Source of the DNA: CAINVV01 sp964506325
GTDB lineage: Bacteria; Bacteroidota; Bacteroidia; Bacteroidales; Prolixibacteraceae
DNA length: 32,751 bases
Assembly (NCBI GenBank): GCA_964506325.1
Contig: CAZDLO010000039.1
Location: forward strand, 1-32,751
Direction: 5' to 3'
Part shown: positions 18,176-26,811 of the stretch, one piece after another
Layout: every line of letters starts with the position of its first letter
How positions within the stretch are numbered: position 1 is the first letter of the stretch
Program-made: the position numbers and the translations under genes
The notes under the pieces: generated by a model
Seen by the model: the letters and a program-made list of their open reading frames with translations, nothing else
Database searches by the model: none
Told to the model about the DNA's origin: nothing

Positions 18176-19303
18176 ATGTTAAAGGACCTGATTACTCCAG
18201 CCAAATCATTATCGATTGAAAAACAATTTTCGGGGGATAGTGACCTGTTGGGGACTATGCTTATCACATCTGCCTGGGATGAATCTGAGTTACCCGATTT
18301 GGTAATTTTGGGAATATCTGACGACCGGCTCACAATTTCTTCCTCTTTCGTGGAAACCTCTGATCTCATAAGGGAACAGCTATACCAATTGAAGGGATTT
18401 TCAGAAACATTCCGGATTGTGGATCTGGGCAATGTAACAACGGGGAAGGAAATTACCGACACCTATGCTGCTGTTCGACTGATTGCAGAGGAGATCTCTT
18501 CTTTCGGTGTGCCTATCCTTTTCCTGGGAGGAAACCAGTGCTTTACCATTCCCCTTCTGGAAGGCATGAATAAAACCAACCTCGTATTGACTGTCATTGA
18601 TGACCGGATCGACAACCTGGCCGAAAGGGAGAGTGTCAGGGATGATATTTTTCTTAACAATGTTTCGACGGAAGTCACAGTCAATGTAATGGGGGCACAA
18701 TCATTTTTTGTGCCGCCAGACAGCAAGGAGACCTTTTCCGAAGAATTCCACGGATCCCTTTTTACGCTGGGTGAACTAAGAATGGGGATCAAGGAGATGG
18801 AGCCCTACCTGAGAGAAACTGACCTGGTTAGCTTTGATTATGGTGCGCTTAAATTAAGCGAAGCACCAGGCCAGATCAGAAATTCCCCCAACGGACTGAC
18901 AGGCGAGGAAGCTTGCCAACTGGCATGGTATGCTGGAATTTCAACCAATCCGGGATGGTTTTCCCTCTTCGGTTACAACCCCGCAAAAGATCCTGAAAGA
19001 AACGGAGCCATGATGGCTGCCCAGATCGTGTGGTATTTCATGTATGGCAAATCCAAAAGAATGGACGAAATTCCGCAGGATGAAGCCATTGATTTTATGC
19101 ACTTTGTCGTTCCGATAGAAGGAATCCCTGAGCCTGTGACCTTTCTCAGGCATCCGGTTTCAAAACGCTGGTGGATGGAGGTTCCATCACCCGACTGCGA
19201 TCTGTTTCCGCTCAGGATACCCTGTTCCAAAAAAGATTACCTTAGGGCTAGCAAAAATGAAATTCCCGACAGGTGGTGGGCTCACTTCAACAAAAGTTAC
19301 TGA
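18176..19303 (+). CDS. Ureohydrolase-fold (arginase/formimidoylglutamase-like) protein with degenerate metal site
   Basis: A 375-aa protein of the arginase/agmatinase/formimidoylglutamase fold. The three family motifs are recognisable but altered: GGNQ at 118-121 where GG(D/N)H is expected; DDRID at 142-146 where DAHxD is expected; and SFDYG at 219-223 followed by Pro231 where SxDxDxxxP is expected. Ligand positions therefore read Gln121, Asp142, Arg144, Asp146, Asp221 and Gly223, so three of the six manganese ligands are replaced. The later SPNGLTGEEACQLAWYAG block is intact. Hydrolase activity is unlikely, although databases often label such proteins formimidoylglutamase. There are no neighbouring hut genes. 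Its place between topA and the T9SS operon is one I recall from other Bacteroidota, which suggests a retained structural or regulatory role. Confidence 0.85.
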   Translation: MLKDLITPAKSLSIEKQFSGDSDLLGTMLITSAWDESELPDLVILGISDDRLTISSSFVETSDLIREQLYQLKGFSETFRIVDLGNVTTGKEITDTYAAVRLIAEEISSFGVPILFLGGNQCFTIPLLEGMNKTNLVLTVIDDRIDNLAERESVRDDIFLNNVSTEVTVNVMGAQSFFVPPDSKETFSEEFHGSLFTLGELRMGIKEMEPYLRETDLVSFDYGALKLSEAPGQIRNSPNGLTGEEACQLAWYAGISTNPGWFSLFGYNPAKDPERNGAMMAAQIVWYFMYGKSKRMDEIPQDEAIDFMHFVVPIEGIPEPVTFLRHPVSKRWWMEVPSPDCDLFPLRIPCSKKDYLRASKNEIPDRWWAHFNKSY

Positions 19304-19533
19304 CCTATTTCGGGCAAAGGTGAAGATTTACAGGAACAACTGAGGGAAAGAAAGCAATTTCATATTGTTTCAAAATCTGCAAACTTTGTCTATTTTGTCA
19401 CTTCAAAGATTAAAGGACATTTACGTATGCCAACTTCACATTACCGATCAATCAGCATGCCGGGAAATTACCAATTGAGATGATAGTAACCCTTCTTAGT
19501 TCCATGTGGCCAATAAAAACTCATTATTAACAC

Positions 19534-20475
19534 ATGAAATTTTATAGATTTTTGTGGATATTGTTAAATATATGTACTTTCGTTGCGAGAGGCCAGCAGG
19601 ATCCCCAGATTAGCCAGCATATGTTCAACCATTTGATGACCAATCCCGGGTATGCCGGAAGTACCGGAATGATAAACCTAACCTTATTAAACAGACAACA
19701 ATGGGTTGGTTTCCCAGGTGCCCCGGCAACTACTGTTTTCCAGTCTGATGCTTCCCTGAAATTAATCGGAAACACAGACGGAATAGGCTTTACGGTGATG
19801 AAAGATGCAATAGGGTATGAAAGTAACGTCTCTTTTGGATTGAGTTATAGTTACCGGTTTCAGCTTGGTCAGGGTCAACTTGGTTGTGGTGCCTCTTTAG
19901 GTATGATGAACAAAAATATCACCCCTGGCTGGACCGATTCTCAAGGAGGAGATCTGGTAGACGGTTCGGATCCGGCTTTACCAAAACAAGAGGTAAACGG
20001 GATGCTGACGGATTTCGGTGCCGGAGTTTATTACCGGCACAAGAAATATTTTCTGGCTTTTTCCTCCCTGCATTTGACGCAACCGTCATTTGCTTTTGAA
20101 GAAAGTGGTCACTTTTCGCTGAAAAGACATTATTACCTAACCGGTGGTTACAACTACGAACTGAATGATGACCGATTTGCAGTTCAACCTTCGTTCATGC
20201 TAAAGTCTGATGGGGTTACTTCTCAGGTTGATCTGGACGTAATAGTCAATTACAATCGACGGTTTTGGGGTGGTCTCGGGTACAGAAACAAGGATGCAAT
20301 TTTAGTTTTTTTAGGTTTCGAGATGCAAAATGGACTGAAATTTGGGTATTCATACGACTTGAGTACTTCAGTTTTATCAAGGTATAGCTCTGGTTCTCAC
20401 GAACTTTTTGTATCTTACGCCCTTCTTTTAAATAAAAATAGAGGTCAAAAAACCAAAAGTGTAAGGTTTTTATAA
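19534..20475 (+). CDS. porP: PorP/SprF-family type IX secretion membrane protein
   Basis: A 313-aa outer-membrane protein. The signal peptide covers residues 1 to about 20 (ending ARGQQ), followed at once by the family hallmark QDPQISQHMFNHLMTNPGYAGS and then NRQQWVGFPGAP. The rest is a predicted barrel with YSYRF-type amphipathic strands. PorP links the periplasmic GldK/GldN ring to the outer membrane and to the cell-surface attachment machinery. It is the first gene of the T9SS cluster, 32 bp before gldK, the same order as in Porphyromonas porPKLMN. Its upstream gap (19304-19533, 230 bp) holds no other gene; I could not find a convincing TAnnTTTG promoter there, only near matches around 19385-19402. 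Confidence 0.93.
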   Translation: MKFYRFLWILLNICTFVARGQQDPQISQHMFNHLMTNPGYAGSTGMINLTLLNRQQWVGFPGAPATTVFQSDASLKLIGNTDGIGFTVMKDAIGYESNVSFGLSYSYRFQLGQGQLGCGASLGMMNKNITPGWTDSQGGDLVDGSDPALPKQEVNGMLTDFGAGVYYRHKKYFLAFSSLHLTQPSFAFEESGHFSLKRHYYLTGGYNYELNDDRFAVQPSFMLKSDGVTSQVDLDVIVNYNRRFWGGLGYRNKDAILVFLGFEMQNGLKFGYSYDLSTSVLSRYSSGSHELFVSYALLLNKNRGQKTKSVRFL

Positions 20476-20507
20476 CTTTGAAATGAAAATATAGAGATTC
20501 ACAAGAT

Positions 20508-21854
20508 ATGAGTCGAACGATAAAACGATTGTTTGCTTATGGCAGTATGTCAGTCATGCTGCTGGTTTCCGGATGTCATAACAAAGGGAATGGTGAATTG
20601 GTGGGAGTTATGAATCGGGGCAAGTATATGGAGCCCACTCCACTTGGAATGGTACTGATTCCTGGCAAGAGTTTCAACATGGGACCCTCAGACCAGGAGA
20701 TTACCGGGGTCAACACTCCCACTCGCACCGTCGATCTGGCAACGTTCTGGATGGACGACACCGAGATTACAAACAATGAATACCGGCAATTCGTCTATTA
20801 TGTCCGGGATTCCATTGCCAGGGAACTTCTTTCGCAGAAATATCCCGAGTATAAACCTACGACAACACGCCGGGGAGATCCTATCGATCCTTCAGTTCTT
20901 GACTGGAATGTTAAGCTGAATTACAACGATAAGGATTATATCGCAGATCTGGAGCCTATGTATTATGACAAGAGCGAAAGAATCTTCGGTAAGAAGGAAA
21001 TTGATATCCGGAAATTGAACTACAATTTTTACTGGGTCGACCTGAACCAGGCTGCCCGGCGCCAGAATTCCTACGATTACTCGAAACAGGCCTACACTGG
21101 CAGTATTGTGGATCTGACAGGCAAAGTGGTGCCCATTCAAAACCGCTCCAGCTTCGTCATGAGTGAGTCGGTGAATATCTACCCGGACACCCTGGTCTGG
21201 ATCAGGGATTTCACCTATGCCTTCAATGAGCCATGGGCCAAAATGTATTTCTCTCACCCCGGCTTTGATGATTACCCGGTAGTGGGTGTAGACTGGAGGC
21301 AGGCCAAGGCATTCTGTATGTGGAGAACCGCCTTCAAAAACAAAAGCCTTTCCGGGAAAGGAGATTATGCAGTACAAGACTACCGGCTTCCCTCTGAAGC
21401 AGAATGGGAACTTGCAGCCAGGGGTGGACTTGAAAATTCAATGTATCCATGGGGAGGTTACTATACAAGGTCAAGAACCGGATGTTTTCTGGCAAATTTC
21501 AAGCCCATGCGAGGTAACTACAGCGATGACGGCGGCAAGGCATCCCTCAAGGTGGCGACTTACGAACCCAACGGATACGGATTGTATGATATGGCCGGAA
21601 ACGTAGCTGAATGGACAATTACAGCCTATGATGAATCCACCTACAACTTTATGCATGATCTCAACCCTGATTTTCAGTATAACGCATTACCCGATGACCC
21701 ACCTACCATGAAACGTAAGGTTACCAGGGGAGGCTCCTGGAAGGACATAGCATATTACATCCAGGTCGGAACGAGAACTTTTGAATACCAGGATACTGCA
21801 AAATCATATGTAGGATTCAGGTGCGTGCGTTCCTCATTTGGCGAAGATTTTTAA
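20508..21854 (+). CDS. gldK: GldK/PorK, T9SS outer-membrane-ring lipoprotein
   Basis: A 448-aa lipoprotein with lipobox LLVSGC and lipidated Cys23. The mature protein is a formylglycine-generating-enzyme-like (SUMF1) fold: LGMVLIPGKSFNMGP near 46-60, WMDDTEITNNEYRQF near 82-96, YRLPSEAEWELAARGG near 291-306, and a C-terminal RGGSWKDIAYYIQVGTR block. The fold is used here as a structural unit: with GldN, GldK builds the large periplasmic ring under the outer membrane that the motor drives. The paired catalytic cysteines of real formylglycine-generating enzymes are absent. Tight spacing on both sides (32 and 23 bp) places it inside one operon. Confidence 0.95.
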   Translation: MSRTIKRLFAYGSMSVMLLVSGCHNKGNGELVGVMNRGKYMEPTPLGMVLIPGKSFNMGPSDQEITGVNTPTRTVDLATFWMDDTEITNNEYRQFVYYVRDSIARELLSQKYPEYKPTTTRRGDPIDPSVLDWNVKLNYNDKDYIADLEPMYYDKSERIFGKKEIDIRKLNYNFYWVDLNQAARRQNSYDYSKQAYTGSIVDLTGKVVPIQNRSSFVMSESVNIYPDTLVWIRDFTYAFNEPWAKMYFSHPGFDDYPVVGVDWRQAKAFCMWRTAFKNKSLSGKGDYAVQDYRLPSEAEWELAARGGLENSMYPWGGYYTRSRTGCFLANFKPMRGNYSDDGGKASLKVATYEPNGYGLYDMAGNVAEWTITAYDESTYNFMHDLNPDFQYNALPDDPPTMKRKVTRGGSWKDIAYYIQVGTRTFEYQDTAKSYVGFRCVRSSFGEDF

Positions 21855-21877
21855 TCAACAAAGAAAACTGAAATATT

Positions 21878-22849
21878 ATGGGACTTTCGGAATTGACTCA
21901 TTCTCAGAAATGGAGATCCACCATGAACTACTTCTATAGTATCGGCGCATCCGTCGTACTATTAGGAGCCCTTTTTAAACTGGAACACTGGACTGGAGGT
22001 CCTACAATGCTTATGATAGGTATGTCCTGTGAAGCATTGATATTCTTCCTTTCTGCCTTCGAACCCATGGTTGAGACCCCCGACTGGACAAAAGTATATC
22101 CCCAGCTGAATCCCGATTATGAATTTGAAGAGGAGTTGGAACTCCCGGCCAAATCAACAAAAGGGTTTGACGAAATGTTGGAAAAAGCAGAAATCACACC
22201 TGAAATGCTGTCCAAACTTAAGAAGGGCCTGATGGACCTGACCAACACCGCCAAAGGTATTTCAGAAATTTCAAGCGCAACACTTGCTACAGAGATGTAT
22301 GTCCGAAATATGAGCAGTGCATCACAATCCATGAATTCATTTGCTGAAGTTAACAACAAGGCCACCCTATCGGTAGAAAGGTCACTTGGTGATCTTGTTC
22401 ACAGTTACGAGCACTCCTCCAAACTGATCTCAGGATCATCCAAAGAAATGGCAGAGAGCTTTGCAGAATCCACAAAGAAAATAAACCAGCAGCTCTCCAC
22501 TACCAGCGAAAAACTCTCATCTTCTTACAGGGACTTTACCGATTCGGTTCAAAAAGATTTTTCTTCCCTCAGTGAAAATTCAAAGTCTTACGCCAGTGAA
22601 ATCTCCAAGATGAATACCAGCCTTGCTACCTTGAATTCATCCTATGAGCTCCATCTTCAAAATGTCAAAAAATTGACTGAAACTTCAGCTAAGAGCGTTG
22701 CCGACCAAACAGGTTTGCAACAAATGGTAGGCGAATCACTTGAAGAAGCCAAAAAATATCATCAATTGACAGAGCGTATGAACAAAAACCTGGAAGCGTT
22801 AAACCAGGTTTACGGCAATATGCTGGGCGCAATGAATATCAAAGGTTAA
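21878..22849 (+). CDS. gldL: GldL/PorL, T9SS inner-membrane motor subunit
   Basis: A 323-aa protein whose first 65 residues form two transmembrane helices (about 17-34 and 43-61), followed by a long cytoplasmic coiled-coil tail. GldL pentamers surround a GldM dimer and use the proton motive force. The second helix contains Glu52 in CEALIFFLSAFEP, which aligns by motif with the buried Glu (Glu49 in Flavobacterium johnsoniae) reported as essential; Lys34, Glu36 and His37 border the first helix. The Ser/Lys/Glu-rich tail (about 100-320) is longer than in Flavobacterium GldL and closer to the Bacteroidales PorL size. It is followed by gldM after 21 bp. Confidence 0.94.
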   Translation: MGLSELTHSQKWRSTMNYFYSIGASVVLLGALFKLEHWTGGPTMLMIGMSCEALIFFLSAFEPMVETPDWTKVYPQLNPDYEFEEELELPAKSTKGFDEMLEKAEITPEMLSKLKKGLMDLTNTAKGISEISSATLATEMYVRNMSSASQSMNSFAEVNNKATLSVERSLGDLVHSYEHSSKLISGSSKEMAESFAESTKKINQQLSTTSEKLSSSYRDFTDSVQKDFSSLSENSKSYASEISKMNTSLATLNSSYELHLQNVKKLTETSAKSVADQTGLQQMVGESLEEAKKYHQLTERMNKNLEALNQVYGNMLGAMNIKG

Positions 22850-22870
22850 TTTAATCAATTTGCTGACCTT

Positions 22871-24412
22871 ATGGGAGTAAAAAACTGTCCGGAGACACCC
22901 CGGCAAAGAATGATCAGCTTGATGTACCTGGTTCTCACGGCTATGTTGGCGCTCAATGTCGACAAATCCGTGGTAGACGCCTTCGCGGTTGTGGATCATG
23001 GATTTATGAAAACAATAGAGAACTTTAACAACAAAAATCAAACCGTATATACCAACTTTAACAATGCTGCTCAGGAAAATCCGGCAAAAGTAGGTGAACT
23101 TAACAGAGCCGTTCTGAAAATCAAGGAAAGAACAGATACGCTCTATAACTACATTACTCACTTTAAAAAGGTTATAGTAAAAAAAGCAGACGGTCCGGAA
23201 GGTAATATTGATGATATAGTCAACAAGGAAGACCTGAACTACTCCGAAGAAATAATGATTACCAAGAAAAATGGTACATTAATCAAAAAGGCCATCGAAG
23301 AGTACCGTACCTTTATTCTTACACATATTGATACAAGTGAAACTGCTTTGATAACTGCAATTTTGAAAAGCCTCGACACTTCTGACCCCCCCGGGACCGA
23401 AGGACAGAAACCGAGCTGGGAAATAAGCAAATTTCAGGGGTATCCGCTTATTGCAGTCATAACACTTATGTCCAAGATGCAGAGTGATATCCGCAACAGT
23501 GAATCGGATGTTATCAACTATCTCTACTCAAAAATTGATGCTTCCTCGTTCAAATTCAATGCACTTAAAGCCCAGGTAATCCCTAAAACCAATTATGTAC
23601 TGCAGGGAGATGCTTACGAAGCAAAGGTTTTTATATCTGCAATAGATACAACTGCGGTTCCGGAAATCATCGTCAACGGCAATAAACTTCCGATCATGCC
23701 AGGTGAAAATGCCGGTCTGTACCGGGTTACTGCCAATGCCGAAGGAACCTTTATCTGGAAAGGTGTGATCAACTACAAAACTCCTAGTGGCATCATTGTT
23801 CCCTATGCATTCCAGCAGGAATACCAGGTTGCCAAACCATCCATGACGGTATCACCCACCAGGATGAACATTTTGTATGCCAAGCTGGCAAATCCGGTAT
23901 CCATCTCCGTACCCGGAATGTCCTCGAGGGATATTCAGGCATCCATGACCAACGGCCGCATAGAAAGGACAGCTGACGGATGGCTTGCCTATCCGGAAAG
24001 AGTCGGAGAAAAAGCTGTTATTTCTGTCAGTGCAACGGTGGACAAAGTGGTAAAACAAATGGGCACAATTGAATTCAGAGTGAAAAAAGTGCCAAATCCG
24101 CTGGCCACTGTAGCCGGGAAAAATGAGGGACTTATCTCCAAAAGCGAGCTGATGGCTGAGCAAGGGGTATTTGCTGAAATTCCGGAATTTGATTTCGAAA
24201 TGAAATTTCAGGTACTTTCATTTGTAGTATCCACTTCCAAAGGTGGTTTTATGGTGGATCAACCTGCAACAGGAGCCAAATTCACTCAGGCACAGCGGGA
24301 TTTGTTCAATGCTTTAACACGGGGTAACCGTTTGTATATTGACAACATCGTTGCCAAGGGCGAGGATGGATTTACAAGAAACTTATCTGCTATCAGCTTT
24401 AAAATAAATTAG
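22871..24412 (+). CDS. gldM: GldM/PorM, T9SS inner-membrane motor rotor
   Basis: A 513-aa protein with one N-terminal membrane helix (about 14-32) and a long periplasmic arm of four beta-rich domains that reaches the GldK/GldN ring. The N-terminus ETPRQRMISLMYLVLTAML contains the conserved TPRQ; Arg11 corresponds by motif to the Arg (Arg9 in Flavobacterium) that pairs with the buried Glu of GldL. The protein transmits motor movement from the inner membrane to the outer-membrane translocon. The length agrees with the family (510-520 aa). The gap to gldN is 92 bp, much wider than the other gaps in this operon. Confidence 0.95.
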   Translation: MGVKNCPETPRQRMISLMYLVLTAMLALNVDKSVVDAFAVVDHGFMKTIENFNNKNQTVYTNFNNAAQENPAKVGELNRAVLKIKERTDTLYNYITHFKKVIVKKADGPEGNIDDIVNKEDLNYSEEIMITKKNGTLIKKAIEEYRTFILTHIDTSETALITAILKSLDTSDPPGTEGQKPSWEISKFQGYPLIAVITLMSKMQSDIRNSESDVINYLYSKIDASSFKFNALKAQVIPKTNYVLQGDAYEAKVFISAIDTTAVPEIIVNGNKLPIMPGENAGLYRVTANAEGTFIWKGVINYKTPSGIIVPYAFQQEYQVAKPSMTVSPTRMNILYAKLANPVSISVPGMSSRDIQASMTNGRIERTADGWLAYPERVGEKAVISVSATVDKVVKQMGTIEFRVKKVPNPLATVAGKNEGLISKSELMAEQGVFAEIPEFDFEMKFQVLSFVVSTSKGGFMVDQPATGAKFTQAQRDLFNALTRGNRLYIDNIVAKGEDGFTRNLSAISFKIN

Positions 24413-24426
24413 GCGGTGAAATAACC

Positions 24427-24492
24427 ATGCTTAGAAAATCACCAAACGTGATGATAATAATCTCAGGGGTATTCCATCAGGCCAAAAAATAA
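24427..24492 (+). CDS. Possible 21-aa micro-ORF between gldM and gldN
   Basis: An ATG opens a 21-residue frame with a short hydrophobic middle (VMIIISGVF) between basic ends. It ends 12 bp before the gldN start and fills most of the only wide gap in the operon. No strong ribosome-binding site is seen. It could be a translation-coupling leader or chance; there is no homologue that I recognise. Confidence 0.2.
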   Translation: MLRKSPNVMIIISGVFHQAKK

Positions 24493-24504
24493 AATTATAT
24501 ACTG

Positions 24505-25383
24505 ATGAAACGAAAAATGTTATTCCTTTTGATAATTCTTGCCGGCACCTTTGGCAGTAGTTCCCTTATGGGACAAGGGATTGAAGATCTGGTGAAAAAC
24601 AGAAATGCAGGTGCATACGATAAGAAAATTACTTTTGAACGCAAGCCTGCACCTCTACCCGGAGTCAGGGAGTCTGATGTCATGTGGTCAAAGACCATTT
24701 GGCGCCTGATTGACATGCGTGAAAAAATGAACCAGCATTTTTATTTCCCCACTGCCGAAATGCAGGGCAGAAACAACCTGATCAACCTGCTGATGAAAGG
24801 CATCAAGGAAAATACAGTCACAGCTTTTGACGCCTCGGATGACAACAATGAATTCGTCAAGCCTGTCAGTTATGATCAGGTTGTTACTCAATTCGGTGCC
24901 GGCTCCAAAACTGTTCAGCGAAGAAATTTTGAAACGGGTCAAATGGAGGACGTGATTGTCCAGCAAGAGATGAATACCTCAGAGACCAAGCAGATGATTG
25001 TAAAGGAAATATGGTATTTTGACAAGCAAAAATCAACCTTGCAGGTAAGGATTCTGGGAATATGTCCCATCAAACTTTTTTACCGGGAGGAAGACGTTAC
25101 CCAGGACAATTTACTGAGAAAGAAACTATTCTGGGTGTATTATCCGGAAATCAGAAAGATACTTGCAAAAAATGAGGCGCTAAACGACCGCAATGGTGCA
25201 AGAAATTTCAGTTTTGATGATTTATTCCTGATGAGAAACTTCGACAGCTACATCATCAAAGAGGAAAACGTATACAACAACAGGTATATTCAACAATATG
25301 CTGCTGACGAATTTGCAACCAAAGAATCTGAAAGGATAAAGAATTATATCTTCAACTACGAGCAGGATCTCTGGGAATACTAA
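24505..25383 (+). CDS. gldN: GldN/PorN, periplasmic T9SS ring component
   Basis: A 292-aa secreted protein with a signal peptide at residues 1 to about 23 (ending SLMGQ). The family blocks SDVMWSKTIWRLIDMREKMNQ near 57-77, KEIWYFDKQKSTLQVRILGICPIK near 168-191 and the C-terminal RIKNYIFNYEQDLWEY are all present. GldN binds GldK to make the periplasmic ring and contacts the end of GldM. It is the last gene of the cluster and is closed by a strong hairpin terminator shared with the convergent radA. Confidence 0.95.
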   Translation: MKRKMLFLLIILAGTFGSSSLMGQGIEDLVKNRNAGAYDKKITFERKPAPLPGVRESDVMWSKTIWRLIDMREKMNQHFYFPTAEMQGRNNLINLLMKGIKENTVTAFDASDDNNEFVKPVSYDQVVTQFGAGSKTVQRRNFETGQMEDVIVQQEMNTSETKQMIVKEIWYFDKQKSTLQVRILGICPIKLFYREEDVTQDNLLRKKLFWVYYPEIRKILAKNEALNDRNGARNFSFDDLFLMRNFDSYIIKEENVYNNRYIQQYAADEFATKESERIKNYIFNYEQDLWEY

Positions 25384-25403
25384 CAGGATTTTGTTTTTGG
25401 AGG

Positions 25404-25441
25404 AAAAGCGAAAAATAGGATAAAGCTGTTTTTCGCTTTTT
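25404..25441. terminator. Bidirectional terminator between gldN and radA
   Basis: A perfect 12-bp inverted repeat, AAAAGCGAAAAA (25404-25415) and TTTTTCGCTTTT (25429-25440), with a 13-nt loop. The right arm runs into further T residues, giving a U-tract for gldN. The A-rich left arm gives a U-tract for transcripts arriving from radA, whose stop codon (25442-25444) touches the stem. It is therefore expected to work in both directions. Confidence 0.8.
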
Positions 25442-26806
25442 TTATTTGTTGCCGAACAACGACCTTACCAGCTTTTCAACCCGTTCAATCTGATGGATTT
25501 TTAGGTTGAATCTTGAAAAATCAACGCCCTTGTTGTACCTGGAAATGTAAATTTCTTTAAATCCAAGTTTTTGTGCCTCAGCAATTCGCTGTTCAATACG
25601 GCCGACCGGCCTTATTTCACCTGTCAGGCCAATCTCCCCAGAAAAAGCAATGCCCTTGTCTATGGCAATATCAAAATTAGACGACAGGATGGCACAAATA
25701 ACTGCCAGGTCCATCGCAGGATCATCCACCCGCAATCCGCCGGCAATATTGAGAAAAACATCCTTGACCATCATCTTGAATCCTGCCCTCTTTTCAAGAA
25801 CTGCCAACAACATGTTCATCCTTCTGAGGTCAAAACCTGTGGCAGATCGCTGAGGCGTCCCGTAGGCTGCTGATCCCACCAGCGCCTGTACCTCTATCAG
25901 GAAAGACCGCATCCCTTCAATAACTGCAGAGGTAGAAGTTCCACTCAAACCTTCATTGTGAGAAGAGAGAAGCATTTCGGAAGGATTGCCAACTTCCCGC
26001 AAACCAGATTGCTGCATTTCATAAATACCAAGCTCAGAGGTAGATCCAAAACGGTTCTTAACAGACCTGACAATCCTGTACAGATGGTTCCTGTCACCCT
26101 CAAATTGCAGAACTGTATCCACAATATGTTCAAGCACCTTAGGCCCAGCAAGGCTTCCTTCCTTGTTAATATGTCCGATAAGGATGACGGCTATATTCCT
26201 TGATTTGGCAAGTTTCATGATGGCAATGGTACACTCCCTGATCTGAGTTACACTGCCTGCCGTGGATTCGATAGACTCACTGCTGACGGTCTGGATTGAA
26301 TCAATAATAACCAGGTCAGGCGACTCCCTTTCGATATGCAGTAGAATTGATTCAAGAATTGTCTCGCACAGGAAAAAACAAGAAGAATTGTAAGCTTCCA
26401 GCCTCTCTGCCCTCATTTTTAACTGCTGCAGACTTTCCTCGCCTGAAATATAAAGAACCTTCCTGTTTTTCAGATGCAGGGCAATCTGAAGAACAAGGGT
26501 GGATTTTCCAATCCCAGGTTCTCCGCCAAGTAAAATAAGACCTCCCGGGACCATTCCACCGCCAAGAACCCTGTTGAATTCAGCATCACCGGTATCGATC
26601 CTCGGCAATTCGAGAAGGTTGATTTCATCCAGGGTCACAGGACCGGAACCGCTGCCTGCTACCTGCCTGGAAGACAGAGCTTTTGAAGGGGAAGATATTT
26701 CTTCCTGGAACGTGTTCCACTCCCCGCAGGAGGTGCAGTGACCGATCCATTTGGGGGAGTTGAATCCGCAATTCTGACAGACGAAGGATATTTTAAGCTT
26801 TGCCAA
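25442..26806 (-). CDS. radA: DNA repair protein RadA (Sms)
   Basis: A 454-aa branch-migration helicase of recombination repair. The N-terminal zinc finger has Cys10, Cys13, Cys24 and Cys27. The RecA-like ATPase has the Walker A motif GGEPGIGKST at 94-103 and a Walker B-type LVIIDSIQTV near 165-174. The RadA-specific KNRFG motif is at 250-254, and a Lon-protease-like C-terminal domain serves as scaffold. The start is a TTG: no ATG lies near, and MAKLKISFVCQNCG is the normal RadA N-terminus. It begins 5 bp after the panD stop, so it is the last gene of panC-panD-radA. Confidence 0.97.
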   Translation of the reverse strand: MAKLKISFVCQNCGFNSPKWIGHCTSCGEWNTFQEEISSPSKALSSRQVAGSGSGPVTLDEINLLELPRIDTGDAEFNRVLGGGMVPGGLILLGGEPGIGKSTLVLQIALHLKNRKVLYISGEESLQQLKMRAERLEAYNSSCFFLCETILESILLHIERESPDLVIIDSIQTVSSESIESTAGSVTQIRECTIAIMKLAKSRNIAVILIGHINKEGSLAGPKVLEHIVDTVLQFEGDRNHLYRIVRSVKNRFGSTSELGIYEMQQSGLREVGNPSEMLLSSHNEGLSGTSTSAVIEGMRSFLIEVQALVGSAAYGTPQRSATGFDLRRMNMLLAVLEKRAGFKMMVKDVFLNIAGGLRVDDPAMDLAVICAILSSNFDIAIDKGIAFSGEIGLTGEIRPVGRIEQRIAEAQKLGFKEIYISRYNKGVDFSRFNLKIHQIERVEKLVRSLFGNK

Positions 26807-26811
26807 AGTGT

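Noticed and set aside
18176..19303. Functional formimidoylglutamase or arginase
   Set aside because: Three of the six metal ligands are replaced and no hut or arg genes are nearby, so a catalytic name is not justified.
20508..21854. Sulfatase-maturing formylglycine-generating enzyme
   Set aside because: The fold is shared, but the paired active-site cysteines are absent and the operon context identifies it as GldK.
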